A stretch of DNA of 17,964 bases from DASQUK01 sp046723645 (GTDB taxonomy: Bacteria; Actinomycetota; Acidimicrobiia; Acidimicrobiales; VFJN01), in assembly GCA_046723645.1 (NCBI GenBank), contig JBKOUY010000036.1, positions 1 through 17,964 of the forward strand. Direction: 5' to 3'. Under the pieces are notes generated by a model that was not told the origin of the DNA, searched no databases, and saw only the letters and a list, made by a program, of their open reading frames with translations. Both the position numbers and the translations under genes were made by a program. Shown here in pieces: positions 8,301 to 14,942 of the stretch; the first letter of the stretch is position 1; the number at the start of each line of letters is the position of its first letter.

Positions 8301-8351
8301 GGCTTCCTCCGGAGCTGGCGGGTGGGCTGATGCCAGGGGGAAGCCGGGTGC

Positions 8352-8357
8352 ACGCTA
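8352..8357 (-). promoter_or_regulatory. candidate -10 box of the SAF-domain gene (TAGCGT)
   Basis: On the minus strand TAGCGT (TANNNT type) lies 51 bases before the GTG at 8300, leaving a leader of about 45 nt that carries the GGAGGA ribosome-binding site. No convincing -35 is seen. The rest of 8301-8462 shows no other gene or clear hairpin. Confidence 0.35.
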
Positions 8358-8462
8358 GCGCAACGGGTCGGGGCCCGATCCGCCCCCGCTGGGCCCGGCT
8401 CGACGCGTACGGCCACCGGCGACCTGCCCTGTGAGCCCGAGTGGGCCCGGATGTCCCGAGGG

Positions 8463-9272
8463 CTACGGCCCGAACAGGTCGTCCGGAAGCAGCTCGATCG
8501 CCCGGAACAGCACCTTGCGGACCACCTCGGCGTTGCGTTCGAGCATCGCGAACACCTCGTCCATCGTCACCGGCTCGATGCCCGGAACTCCCTCGAGCCC
8601 CACGTCGTAGTCGGTGATGAGGGCGATCGCGGCATAGGGGATGTGCGCCTCGGCCGCGAGCACGGCCTCGGGCATCTGCGTCATGTTGACGACCTGCCAG
8701 CCCTGGGCCGCATACCAACGCGACTCGGCCTTGGTCGAGAACCGCGGCCCGTTGATCACGACGACCGTGCCGCCGTCGTGGACGCCGACCGCCTCGGCCC
8801 TGCACGCCTCGACCGCCGCGGCTCGCAGGCGGGCGTCGTAGGGGGCGGCGAAGCTCACGTGATCGACGGGCGCCAGCCCGGTGGGCGTGCCGGGGCCGTC
8901 GTGGAACGTGGCGTCGCGGCCGTAAGTGCGGTCGACGATCTGGTCGAGGACCACGAAGTCGCCCGGGCGGATCTCGGGCTGCAGCGACCCGGAGGCGCAC
9001 GGCGCGAAGACCGCACGCGCGCCCAGCTGCCACAGCGCCCAGGCGTTGGCCCGGTAGGGGACGCGATGGGGTGGCAGCGAGTGGTCGCGGCCGTGCCGGG
9101 GGAGGAACGCCACCCGCCTCGGGCCCACGGAGCCGACGGTCAGGGGCGCCGACGTGGGGCCGAACGGCGTGTCGACGGCGACCTCGTCGACGTCCTCGAG
9201 CAGCGAGTAGAGCCCGGATCCCCCGTAGACGCCGACGTCGGCGTGCCGCGCCGGCGCGGCGGCGTCGCTCAT
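8463..9272 (-). CDS. mtnP: S-methyl-5'-thioadenosine phosphorylase
   Basis: 269 residues of the MTAP/PNP family of trimeric phosphorylases. It begins with GVYGGSGLYSLLE, then has PRHGRDHSLPPHRVPYRANAWAL (phosphate and ribose contacts), and MTQMPEAVLAAEAHIPYAAIAL followed by TDYDVG. The two aspartates of the DYD motif are the pair that in MTAP recognise the 6-amino group of adenine. 6-oxopurine-specific relatives carry Asn there, so methylthioadenosine is the likely substrate (methionine salvage, polyamine by-product removal). Its ATG overlaps the stop of the upstream FmdB-like gene as ATGA, so the two are translationally coupled and share the CIRCE-bearing control region. No other methionine-salvage gene is present in the window. 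Confidence 0.9.
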   Translation of the reverse strand: MSDAAAPARHADVGVYGGSGLYSLLEDVDEVAVDTPFGPTSAPLTVGSVGPRRVAFLPRHGRDHSLPPHRVPYRANAWALWQLGARAVFAPCASGSLQPEIRPGDFVVLDQIVDRTYGRDATFHDGPGTPTGLAPVDHVSFAAPYDARLRAAAVEACRAEAVGVHDGGTVVVINGPRFSTKAESRWYAAQGWQVVNMTQMPEAVLAAEAHIPYAAIALITDYDVGLEGVPGIEPVTMDEVFAMLERNAEVVRKVLFRAIELLPDDLFGP

Positions 9273-9625
9273 GCGTCCTTGGCGCGCCCGCTCGACGATG
9301 ACGACGACGACGAAGACGAGGACCCGGCCGAGGACTTGGCCCGGTCGCCGCCCGACCCCCCGTCGCCGTTCGCCGACGACGTGGATTTCGCGTCGGACGA
9401 ACCCGATGATTCCGACGCCGAACCCGATGACGATGAGGCCGTGGCCGGCTTCCGGCTGTCGGTCTTGTAGAAGCCCGAGCCCTTGAACGCGATGCCGACG
9501 GCCTGGAACACCTTGCGCAACTCGCCGCCGCACACGGGGCACACGGTCAGAGGGTCGTCGGTGAACGACTGGACGACCTCGAGCGGCTCGCCGCAGTCGC
9601 GGCAGCGGTACTCGTACGTGGGCAT
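9269..9625 (-). CDS. FmdB/Ruc-like zinc-ribbon protein with serine-rich disordered tail
   Basis: 118 residues. The N-terminal zinc ribbon MPTYEYRCRDCGEPL ... CPVCGG has two CxxC pairs and matches the FmdB/CxxC regulatory-protein family. The rest, from about residue 52, is low-complexity Ser/Gly/Ala/Lys, including eleven consecutive serines spelled with mixed codons, so it is not simple slippage. As I recall, the M. tuberculosis homologue Rv0991c (Ruc) has exactly this design, is induced by heat under HrcA, and is a redox-regulated chaperone with an unstructured C-terminus. The CIRCE element 51 bp upstream supports the same role here. The start is ATG 9625 with GGGAG five bases upstream. It is coupled to mtnP by an ATGA overlap. 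Confidence 0.88.
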   Translation of the reverse strand: MPTYEYRCRDCGEPLEVVQSFTDDPLTVCPVCGGELRKVFQAVGIAFKGSGFYKTDSRKPATASSSSGSASESSGSSDAKSTSSANGDGGSGGDRAKSSAGSSSSSSSSSSSGRAKDA

Positions 9626-9676
9626 GTGGACTCCCGAGTGATTCAGGTGCTCGACCCGGTGCGGTGGGTTGTGGGA

Positions 9677-9703
9677 TTAGCACTCGCGACTTGAGAGTGC
9701 CAA
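9677..9703 (-). promoter_or_regulatory. CIRCE operator (HrcA binding site)
   Basis: On the plus strand it reads TTAGCACTC-N9-GAGTGCCAA; on the minus strand TTGGCACTC-N9-GAGTGCTAA. The consensus is TTAGCACTC-N9-GAGTGCTAA, so there is one changed base. The 9-bp arms and 9-bp spacer are exact. It lies 51 bp before fmdB and 33 bp before plsY. On the minus strand TTGGCA could also be a -35 and GCTAAT or TAATCC a -10, so HrcA would cover the fmdB promoter. plsY could in principle be affected too. Confidence 0.9.
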
Positions 9704-9721
9704 GGCTAGCGCCCCGACCGG

Positions 9722-9727
9722 TACGAT
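9722..9727 (+). promoter_or_regulatory. candidate -10 box of plsY (TACGAT)
   Basis: TACGAT (TANNNT type) ends nine bases before the plsY GTG, giving a leader of only 2-3 nt or none. No -35 at normal spacing is apparent. The CIRCE element ends 18 bp upstream of this box, roughly the -35 region. Confidence 0.4.
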
Positions 9728-9736
9728 CGCCGCGTC

Positions 9737-10360
9737 GTGAGCGTGCTCCCTGTAGTCGTCGCCAGCGCGTCCCCGGTGGTGGCCGCGGCGTGCGTCGCCG
9801 GTGCCTACCTGCTGGGGACCTTCCCGACCGCCAAGTTGGCGAGCCGGCGCCGGGGCGTCGATCCTACCGCCGCCGGGTCGCGCAATCCGGGAGCCACCAA
9901 CGTGTATCGCACGGCGGGCCGCCGAGCCGGGGTGCTGACCCTGGTGGGTGACGTGGTGAAGGGGGCGGCGGCGGCCGGGCTGGGCTGGGTGGTGGGGGGC
10001 CACGGCCTCGGGGTGGCCTGCGGCCTCGCCGCGGTCGTGGGCCACGTCGCCCCGGTCACGCGCCCCTCCCGCGGCGGCAAGGGTGTGGCCACCGTCGCCG
10101 GGATGGCGCTGGTGCTGTTCCCGCTGGCGGCGTTGGTGTCGGCGGCGGCGTTCGCGGTGGTCACGGCGCTCACCCGCACCGTGTCGCTGGGCTCGATCGC
10201 CGCCGCGGTGGTCCTGCCGGTGGCCGCCGGCGCCCTCGGGGCGCCCGGGCGGGAGGTGGCGGCTCTGGTCGTCTGCGCGGTGCTGGTCATCGCCCGCCAC
10301 CGAGCCAACATCGGGCGCCTGTGGCGTGGCGAGGAGCCACATCTGGGCACTGCGGCGTGA
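9737..10360 (+). CDS. plsY: acyl-phosphate:glycerol-3-phosphate acyltransferase PlsY
   Basis: 207 residues, multi-pass membrane protein. PlsY makes lysophosphatidic acid from acyl-phosphate and glycerol-3-phosphate, the first step of phospholipid synthesis. All conserved loops are present in order: SRNPGATNVYRTAG (glycerol-3-phosphate and phosphate binding), GDVVKG, SRGGKGVATVAG, and the C-terminal RHRANIGRL. GTG 9737 is the only sensible start, since it precedes the first hydrophobic helix by a few residues. No Shine-Dalgarno is seen, consistent with a very short leader. The gene is divergent from the fmdB-mtnP operon and is followed by a 110-bp gap containing a hairpin and the galU promoter. 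Confidence 0.93.
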   Translation: MSVLPVVVASASPVVAAACVAGAYLLGTFPTAKLASRRRGVDPTAAGSRNPGATNVYRTAGRRAGVLTLVGDVVKGAAAAGLGWVVGGHGLGVACGLAAVVGHVAPVTRPSRGGKGVATVAGMALVLFPLAALVSAAAFAVVTALTRTVSLGSIAAAVVLPVAAGALGAPGREVAALVVCAVLVIARHRANIGRLWRGEEPHLGTAA

Positions 10361-10371
10361 GCGACGAGCGG

Positions 10372-10397
10372 GCGAGTGCCCACGAGTGGGCGCTCGC
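10372..10397. terminator. 12-bp inverted repeat between plsY and galU
   Basis: Left arm GCGAGTGCCCAC (10372-10383) and right arm GTGGGCGCTCGC (10386-10397) pair over 12 positions with one G.U wobble, separated by GA. In RNA this gives an 11-bp stem with a CGAG tetraloop, starting 12 bases after the plsY stop. There is no U-run. It is a likely stem-loop terminator or 3'-end structure for plsY, although a protein-binding operator is possible. Confidence 0.5.
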
Positions 10398-10445
10398 GGG
10401 AGTTCCGTGGATGGATCTGTCCGGCGAGACGCCACGATGACTTCC

Positions 10446-10463
10446 GCGAGGGTCCACTACCGT
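10446..10463 (+). promoter_or_regulatory. galU promoter (-10 TACCGT), leaderless type
   Basis: The -10 box TACCGT (10458-10463) ends seven bases before the galU ATG, so the transcript probably starts at or within a base of the start codon. The preceding bases GCGAGGGTCCAC are nearly identical to those at the moaA promoter (16 of 18 positions across 10446-10463 versus 12661-12678). Confidence 0.6.
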
Positions 10464-10470
10464 TCGAGCG

Positions 10471-11352
10471 ATGACAAGCGTGCGGAAGGCGGTCGTCCCG
10501 GCGGCGGGGCTGGGCACCCGCTTCCTGCCCGCCACCAAGGCCCAGCCGAAGGAGATGCTGCCGGTCGTCGACCGGCCCGCGATCCAGTACGTGGTCGAGG
10601 AGGCGGTGCGGGCGGGCATCGACGACATCCTGATCATCACGGGCCGGGGGAAGCGCAGCCTGGAGGACCACTTCGATCGCTCCATCGAGCTCGAGGCCTC
10701 GCTGGATGCGGCGGGCAAGCTGGAGGAGCTCGACGAGATCCGGCGCCTCGCCGATCTCGCCGACATCCACTACGTCCGGCAGGGCGAGGCCCTCGGGCTG
10801 GGGCACGCGGTGTCGGTGGCCCGCAAGCACGTCGGCGACCATCCGTTCGCCGTGATGCTCGGCGACGACATCATGGACGAGCGCTTCCGGGTGCTCGAGC
10901 AGATGATCGCGGCCCACGAAGAGACCGGGACCTCGGTCATCGCGGTCAAGCGGTTCCCGATCGACGAGATCTCCTCGTATGGCTGCGTCGACGCCGAGCC
11001 GGCGGACGGCGGGCTGGTCCGGTTGCGGGGGATCGTCGAGAAGCCCAAGCCTGCGGACGCTCCCTCCGACCTGGCCGTGGTCGGTCGCTACGTGTTCACG
11101 CCCGAGATCTTCGACGCCCTCGACCGCACCAAGCCGGGCGTGGGCGGCGAGATCCAGCTGACCGACGCCATCGCCATCCTGCTGGAGGACCAGCCGGTGC
11201 ACGGGTTCGTGTTCGAGCACGGGCGCTTCGACATCGGCAAGAAGCTCGACTACCTGCGGGCGACCGTGGAGCTGGCGCTCGACCGCGATGACCTCGGGCC
11301 GGAGTTCGCGTCCTACCTCACGGAGGCTGTCCGCCGCCGGGGCCTCGTGTAG
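10471..11352 (+). CDS. galU: UTP-glucose-1-phosphate uridylyltransferase
   Basis: 293 residues, full length for GalU. It makes UDP-glucose from UTP and glucose-1-phosphate for cell-surface glycans and glycolipids. It begins with the nucleotide-binding AAGLGTRFLPATKAQPKEMLP, followed by QGEALGLGHAV, the metal-binding VMLGDDIMD segment, GIVEKPKP, GGEIQLTDAI, and HGRFDIGKKLDYL near the end. ATG 10471 gives the usual TSVRKAVVPAAG N-terminus. There is no Shine-Dalgarno; a -10 box sits immediately upstream, so a leaderless mRNA is expected. moeA starts seven bases after the stop, making a galU-moeA operon. The same neighbour order is known in mycobacteria. Confidence 0.96.
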   Translation: MTSVRKAVVPAAGLGTRFLPATKAQPKEMLPVVDRPAIQYVVEEAVRAGIDDILIITGRGKRSLEDHFDRSIELEASLDAAGKLEELDEIRRLADLADIHYVRQGEALGLGHAVSVARKHVGDHPFAVMLGDDIMDERFRVLEQMIAAHEETGTSVIAVKRFPIDEISSYGCVDAEPADGGLVRLRGIVEKPKPADAPSDLAVVGRYVFTPEIFDALDRTKPGVGGEIQLTDAIAILLEDQPVHGFVFEHGRFDIGKKLDYLRATVELALDRDDLGPEFASYLTEAVRRRGLV

Positions 11353-11359
11353 GCGAGCG

Positions 11360-12610
11360 ATGATCCCGCTCGACGACGCCGTCGCCCACGTCCTCGCCGG
11401 CTGCCGGCCACTGCCGCCGGTGCGGATACACACCGCAGAGGCCGTCGGCTGCGTGCTGGCGGCCGATGTGGTGGCGCGCGAGCCCGTGCCGCCGTTCGCG
11501 AACACCGCCATGGACGGCTACGCGATCCGGGCCGCCGACGTGGCCACCGTGCCGGTGACCCTGCCGGTGGTGGCCGAGGTGGCGGCCGGTCACCCCGCCC
11601 CCCGCCCCCTCCAGCCGGGCGAGGCCATGCGTATCTTCACCGGGGCGCCGATGCCCGAGGGCGCCGATGCCGTGGTGATGGTCGAGCGGACCGAGCGGCG
11701 CGACCGCGGGAAGGCCGTCGAGATCCAGCTGTCGGTCGATCCCGGCAACCACGTGCGGGCGGTGGGTGAGGACCTGCACGCGGGCCAGCGGGTGTTCGGC
11801 GCGGGCGACGAGCTGACGCCCGCCCGCCTCGGGGTGCTCGCGTCCTTGGGCATCGACGAGGTCGAGGCCCACCCCCGGCCACGGGTGGGCGTGATGTCGA
11901 CCGGCGACGAGCTGGTGGTCGGTTCCGACCCCCTGCAGCCGGGACAGATCCGGGACAGCAACCGCCCGGCGCTGCGCGCGTTGGTCGCCCAGGGCGGATT
12001 CGACGCCGTCGACCTGGGCCGCGTCCCCGACGACGAGGCGGCCATCGCCGCCGGCCTGGAGCGGGGCGCCACGACATGCGACGCGGTCCTGACCAGTGGC
12101 GGCGTGTCCATGGGCGACATCGACCTGGTCAGGGTCGTGCTGGATCGCATGGGCACCATGCGGTGGATGCAGGTGGCGATCCGGCCCGCGAAGCCGCTGG
12201 CGTTCGGCGTCATCAGGGCCGGGGACGGCCGACGGCGCGTGCCGGTCTTCGGCTTGCCGGGCAACCCGGTGTCGTCGCTCGTGAGCTTCGAGCTGTTCGC
12301 CCGACCCGGGCTGCGACGGCTCGCGGGGCAGCCGCATCCCCGCCTCCACCGGCCGCGGCTGGCGGCGACGGCGGACGAGGCACTCGCCCGCCGGCCCGAC
12401 GGCAAGATCCACCTGGTGCGCGTGGTGGCGACGGCCGGTGAACGTGGTGTCCTGCACGTGCGCTCGTCGGGCGGCCAGGGATCGCATCAGCTGGCGGCGA
12501 TGGCCCGGGCCAACGCCTTGGCCGTGGTGCCGGACGGCGATGGCGTGCGGCTCGGCGGGCAGGTGGAGGTCATCCTGCTGGAGGAGCCCCCGACGCAGGA
12601 GTGGGCCTGA
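11360..12610 (+). CDS. moeA: MoeA/gephyrin-like molybdenum insertase
   Basis: 416 residues. MoeA inserts molybdate into adenylated molybdopterin. Active-site elements are intact: NTAMDGYAIR (D52), RIFTGAPMPEGADAVVMVE, the MPT-binding MSTGDELV and SGGVSMGDIDLV, RPAKPLAFG, and GLPGNPVSS, plus the C-terminal domain IV. ATG 11360 follows galU by seven bases, with GGCGAG as a weak ribosome-binding site. moaA and moaC follow, so a cofactor role is likely. However, as I recall, the corynebacterial member of this galU-linked moeA lineage (Glp) binds FtsZ and a membrane receptor (GlpR), and a GlpR-like gene lies three genes downstream here. A dual or alternative cell-division role should be kept open. 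Confidence 0.93.
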   Translation: MIPLDDAVAHVLAGCRPLPPVRIHTAEAVGCVLAADVVAREPVPPFANTAMDGYAIRAADVATVPVTLPVVAEVAAGHPAPRPLQPGEAMRIFTGAPMPEGADAVVMVERTERRDRGKAVEIQLSVDPGNHVRAVGEDLHAGQRVFGAGDELTPARLGVLASLGIDEVEAHPRPRVGVMSTGDELVVGSDPLQPGQIRDSNRPALRALVAQGGFDAVDLGRVPDDEAAIAAGLERGATTCDAVLTSGGVSMGDIDLVRVVLDRMGTMRWMQVAIRPAKPLAFGVIRAGDGRRRVPVFGLPGNPVSSLVSFELFARPGLRRLAGQPHPRLHRPRLAATADEALARRPDGKIHLVRVVATAGERGVLHVRSSGGQGSHQLAAMARANALAVVPDGDGVRLGGQVEVILLEEPPTQEWA

Positions 12611-12660
12611 GGGAGGGCGTCCGGGGGACGAATCTGACACGGCGCCCCGACGGGATTCCT

Positions 12661-12678
12661 GCGAGCGTCCACTAGCGT
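12661..12678 (+). promoter_or_regulatory. moaA promoter (-10 TAGCGT), leaderless type
   Basis: TAGCGT (12673-12678) ends six bases before the moaA ATG. The upstream bases GCGAGCGTCCAC match the galU promoter almost exactly. GGAGGA lies between the -10 box and the ATG but abuts the start codon, too close to work as a ribosome-binding site, so leaderless initiation fits better. Confidence 0.6.
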
Positions 12679-12684
12679 GGAGGA

Positions 12685-13671
12685 ATGGTCAGGGGACCGC
12701 TCGTCGACGGCTACGGCCGCGTGCACCGTGACCTGCGAATCTCGGTCACCGACCGCTGCAACTTCCGGTGCACCTACTGCATGCCGGAGGAGGGCATGCG
12801 GTGGCTCCCCCGTGACCAGGTGCTCAGCTTCGAGGAGATCGAGCGCATCGCCCGGGTCTGCGTCGAGCGGTTCGGCATCGACAGCATCCGCCTCACGGGC
12901 GGGGAACCGACCGTCCGGGCCCACCTCCCCGTCCTGGTCGGCAAGCTGGCGGGGCTGGGCACCGACGTGGCACTCACCACCAACGGCGCCACGCTGCGGA
13001 CCTTGGTCGGCGACCTGGTGGCCGCCGGGCTGCGGCGGGTCAACATCTCGCTCGACACGCTGCGACGCGACCGGTTCGTCGACCTCACCCGGCGCGACCA
13101 GCTCGGCAACGTGCTCGACGGCATCGAGGCCGCAAAGGAGGCGGGCCTCGATCCGGTGAAGGTCAACACGGTCGTCATGCGGGGCGCGAACGATGACGAG
13201 GTCCTCGACCTGGCGACGTTCGGTCGCGACCGCGGGGTCGTCGTGCGGTTCATCGAGTGGATGCCGCTCGACGCCGACCAGCGGTGGCAGTCGGACGCCG
13301 TGGTCAGCCAGGACGAGATCCTCCGCACGATCGATGCCGTCTACCCGGTCGAGGCCATCCGGCGTGGCCACGAGCCGGCCGAGCGCTTCGCGTACCGCGA
13401 TGGGATCGGTGAGGTCGGCGTGATCCCGTCGGTCACCCGCCCCTTCTGCGGCTCGTGCGACCGGATCCGGCTCACCGCCGACGGACAGCTGCGGTCGTGC
13501 CTGTTCGCCGTCGACGAGATCGACCTGCGTGCCCTGCTCCGGGGCGGCGCGTCCGACGACGAGGTCGGGGCCGCGGTCCAGCGCTGCGTCGCCGCCAAGT
13601 GGGCCGGGCACATGATCGGACAGGTGACGTTCGTACGGCCGCGCCGCTCGATGAGCCAGATCGGCGGCTAG
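12685..13671 (+). CDS. moaA: GTP 3',8-cyclase MoaA (radical SAM)
   Basis: 328 residues. MoaA converts GTP to 3',8-cyclo-GTP, the first step of molybdopterin synthesis. The radical-SAM cluster ligands are C25, C29 and C32 in CNFRCTYC. The C-terminal [4Fe-4S] ligands are C255, C258 and C272 (CGSCDRIRLTADGQLRSC). RLTGGEPTVR binds SAM, and the protein ends in the GG tail that is needed for activity in characterised MoaA. The start at ATG 12685 gives GPLVDGYGRVHRDLRISVTDRC, the normal N-terminus. It lies 74 bp behind moeA with its own promoter and 58 bp ahead of moaC, which also has its own -10 box. Confidence 0.96.
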   Translation: MVRGPLVDGYGRVHRDLRISVTDRCNFRCTYCMPEEGMRWLPRDQVLSFEEIERIARVCVERFGIDSIRLTGGEPTVRAHLPVLVGKLAGLGTDVALTTNGATLRTLVGDLVAAGLRRVNISLDTLRRDRFVDLTRRDQLGNVLDGIEAAKEAGLDPVKVNTVVMRGANDDEVLDLATFGRDRGVVVRFIEWMPLDADQRWQSDAVVSQDEILRTIDAVYPVEAIRRGHEPAERFAYRDGIGEVGVIPSVTRPFCGSCDRIRLTADGQLRSCLFAVDEIDLRALLRGGASDDEVGAAVQRCVAAKWAGHMIGQVTFVRPRRSMSQIGG

Positions 13672-13717
13672 GGCGGAGGGCGCCGGCGGGGATGAACGTC
13701 GTCCCTGCTGGGGCCAC

Positions 13718-13723
13718 TAGTGT
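13718..13723 (+). promoter_or_regulatory. moaC promoter (-10 TAGTGT), leaderless type
   Basis: TAGTGT ends six bases before the moaC ATG and is preceded by GGGCCAC, so the stretch CCACTAGTGTGG repeats the CCACTA(C/G)CGT motif seen at galU and moaA. No -35 is obvious. Confidence 0.55.
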
Positions 13724-13729
13724 GGGGCC

Positions 13730-14233
13730 ATGTCCGACCGGGGGCTCACTCACCTCGACCCGCTGGGCAGAGCCCGGATGGTCGACGTCACGCCGAAGGA
13801 GCCGACCCACCGCCGCGCCGTCGTGCGGGGGCGGGTCCACATGCGGCCCGAGACCACATCGCTGGTGGCCCGAGGGGCGATCAGCAAGGGCGACGTGCTC
13901 GCCGTCGCCAGGGTGGCCGGCATCCAGGCGGCCAAGCGCACACCCGAGCTGATCCCGCTGTGCCACCCGCTGCTGGTCGGCAGCGTGCTCGTCAACTTCC
14001 GCATCGAGGACGATTACATCGAGGTCGAGGCCCAGGTCGAGACCATCGATCGCACGGGCGTCGAGATGGAGGCGATGACGGCCTGCGCCGTGGCCTGCCT
14101 CACGATCTACGACATGTGCAAGTCGGTCGACCGGGGCATGACGATCGGCGACATCGCGCTCTGGGAGAAGACCGGCGGGCGCAGCGGCACCTACAGGCGC
14201 AGCGACGGCATCGACGCCGAGCTCGGCCTGTAA
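13730..14233 (+). CDS. moaC: cyclic pyranopterin monophosphate synthase MoaC
   Basis: 167 residues, usual length. MoaC turns the MoaA product into cyclic pyranopterin monophosphate. Visible signatures are LTHLDPLGRARMVDV at the start, GIQAAKRTPELIPLCHPL (the conserved active-site segment), GVEMEAMTACAVACLTIYDMCKSVD, and a C-terminal EKTGGRSG. ATG 13730 is favoured by the -10 box six bases upstream. With MoeA and MoaA it gives three steps of cofactor synthesis. MoaB/Mog, MoaD and MoaE are not in the window. Confidence 0.96.
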   Translation: MSDRGLTHLDPLGRARMVDVTPKEPTHRRAVVRGRVHMRPETTSLVARGAISKGDVLAVARVAGIQAAKRTPELIPLCHPLLVGSVLVNFRIEDDYIEVEAQVETIDRTGVEMEAMTACAVACLTIYDMCKSVDRGMTIGDIALWEKTGGRSGTYRRSDGIDAELGL

Positions 14234-14276
14234 ACCCAGGTCAGTCGGCATCCACCGCGTCCGCGACGGCGACCAG

Positions 14277-14282
14277 TACGGT
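14277..14282 (+). promoter_or_regulatory. candidate -10 box of the GlpR-like gene (TACGGT)
   Basis: TACGGT (TANNNT type) would start a transcript near 14289 with a leader of about 21 nt. That leader contains GGAG (14298-14301), eight bases before the GTG at 14310. Unlike galU, moaA and moaC, this gene therefore seems to have a conventional leader. Confidence 0.4.
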
Positions 14283-14309
14283 CGCCGGCGAGACCTCGGA
14301 GTGGATGCC

Positions 14310-14930
14310 GTGCCTGCTTTCTTGCTTCTAGGAGTGATCTGGGCGGCGGTCCTGCTGCCGCCGTGGTTGCAGAGCCGTCGCGAAGCACGGCCCACGGCCT
14401 CGATGGTCACCTTCCGGCGCCAGCTGTGGTCGCTGGCACGCACCTCGCCCGGGTATGGCCCGGTGTACACCGACGCGTTCGGCGGCTACGGGCACGACGA
14501 TCCCGACCATCTGGCCGACGACGTCGGCGGGGTGGACGACGACGGTCCGGCCGGTGGGCCGGCACTCGGCCCGGAGCCGCACGCCGCGGGGGACGAGTTG
14601 GCGCGCCGACGCTCGCTGGTGCCCTCGATGTCGAACCAGGACCCGGCCCCGCGCCGCACCGCCGGCGTGGCGGGCTCCTATCGCCGCCGGCGTCACATCC
14701 TTGCCGGGCTCGCCGGGCTCGCCGCCGGCAGTGTGGCGCCGGCCGTCCTGCTCGAGGGTGTTTGGTGGGTCGCGCCGGCGGTCGTCGGCGGACTGCTCCT
14801 GACGTACCTGGCGCTGCTGGTTCGGCGTCGGCGTCGGATCACGGAGCGGCTCTGGAAGGTGCGCTACCTGGCCCCCATTCGTGCTCCGCGCCCCGCAGTG
14901 GTGGTGCTGGGCACCGGCACCGCCCGTTAG
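14310..14930 (+). CDS. GlpR/Rv0996-like three-helix membrane protein
   Basis: 206 residues from GTG 14310, chosen for its GGAG at proper spacing; GTG 14301 in the same frame is an alternative. An N-terminal helix (FLLLGVIWAAVLLPPWL, residues 4-20) is followed by SRREARPTASMVTFRRQLWSLARTSP, a basic patch typical of this actinobacterial family. Next is an acidic, Gly/Pro/Asp-rich disordered stretch (about 55-100), then two adjacent helices (about 130-170) flanked by RRRR clusters. The family sits near galU-moeA in mycobacteria (Rv0996). As I recall, it includes corynebacterial GlpR, the membrane receptor of the gephyrin-like divisome protein Glp. The assignment rests on topology, the FRRQL-RTSP patch and gene order, so it is moderately secure. 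The translin-like gene follows after 12 bp. Confidence 0.7.
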   Translation: MPAFLLLGVIWAAVLLPPWLQSRREARPTASMVTFRRQLWSLARTSPGYGPVYTDAFGGYGHDDPDHLADDVGGVDDDGPAGGPALGPEPHAAGDELARRRSLVPSMSNQDPAPRRTAGVAGSYRRRRHILAGLAGLAAGSVAPAVLLEGVWWVAPAVVGGLLLTYLALLVRRRRRITERLWKVRYLAPIRAPRPAVVVLGTGTAR

Positions 14931-14942
14931 CTCGCCACGGCG

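Noticed and set aside
9283..9320. Polyserine run as a simple-sequence slippage tract
   Set aside because: The eleven serines use several different codons (TCC, TCG, TCT, TCA, AGC), so it is not a pure nucleotide repeat; more likely selection for a disordered tail.
9805..11511. 568-codon minus-strand frame antisense to plsY and galU
   Set aside because: Both plus-strand proteins are unmistakable; the antisense translation shows no known motif.
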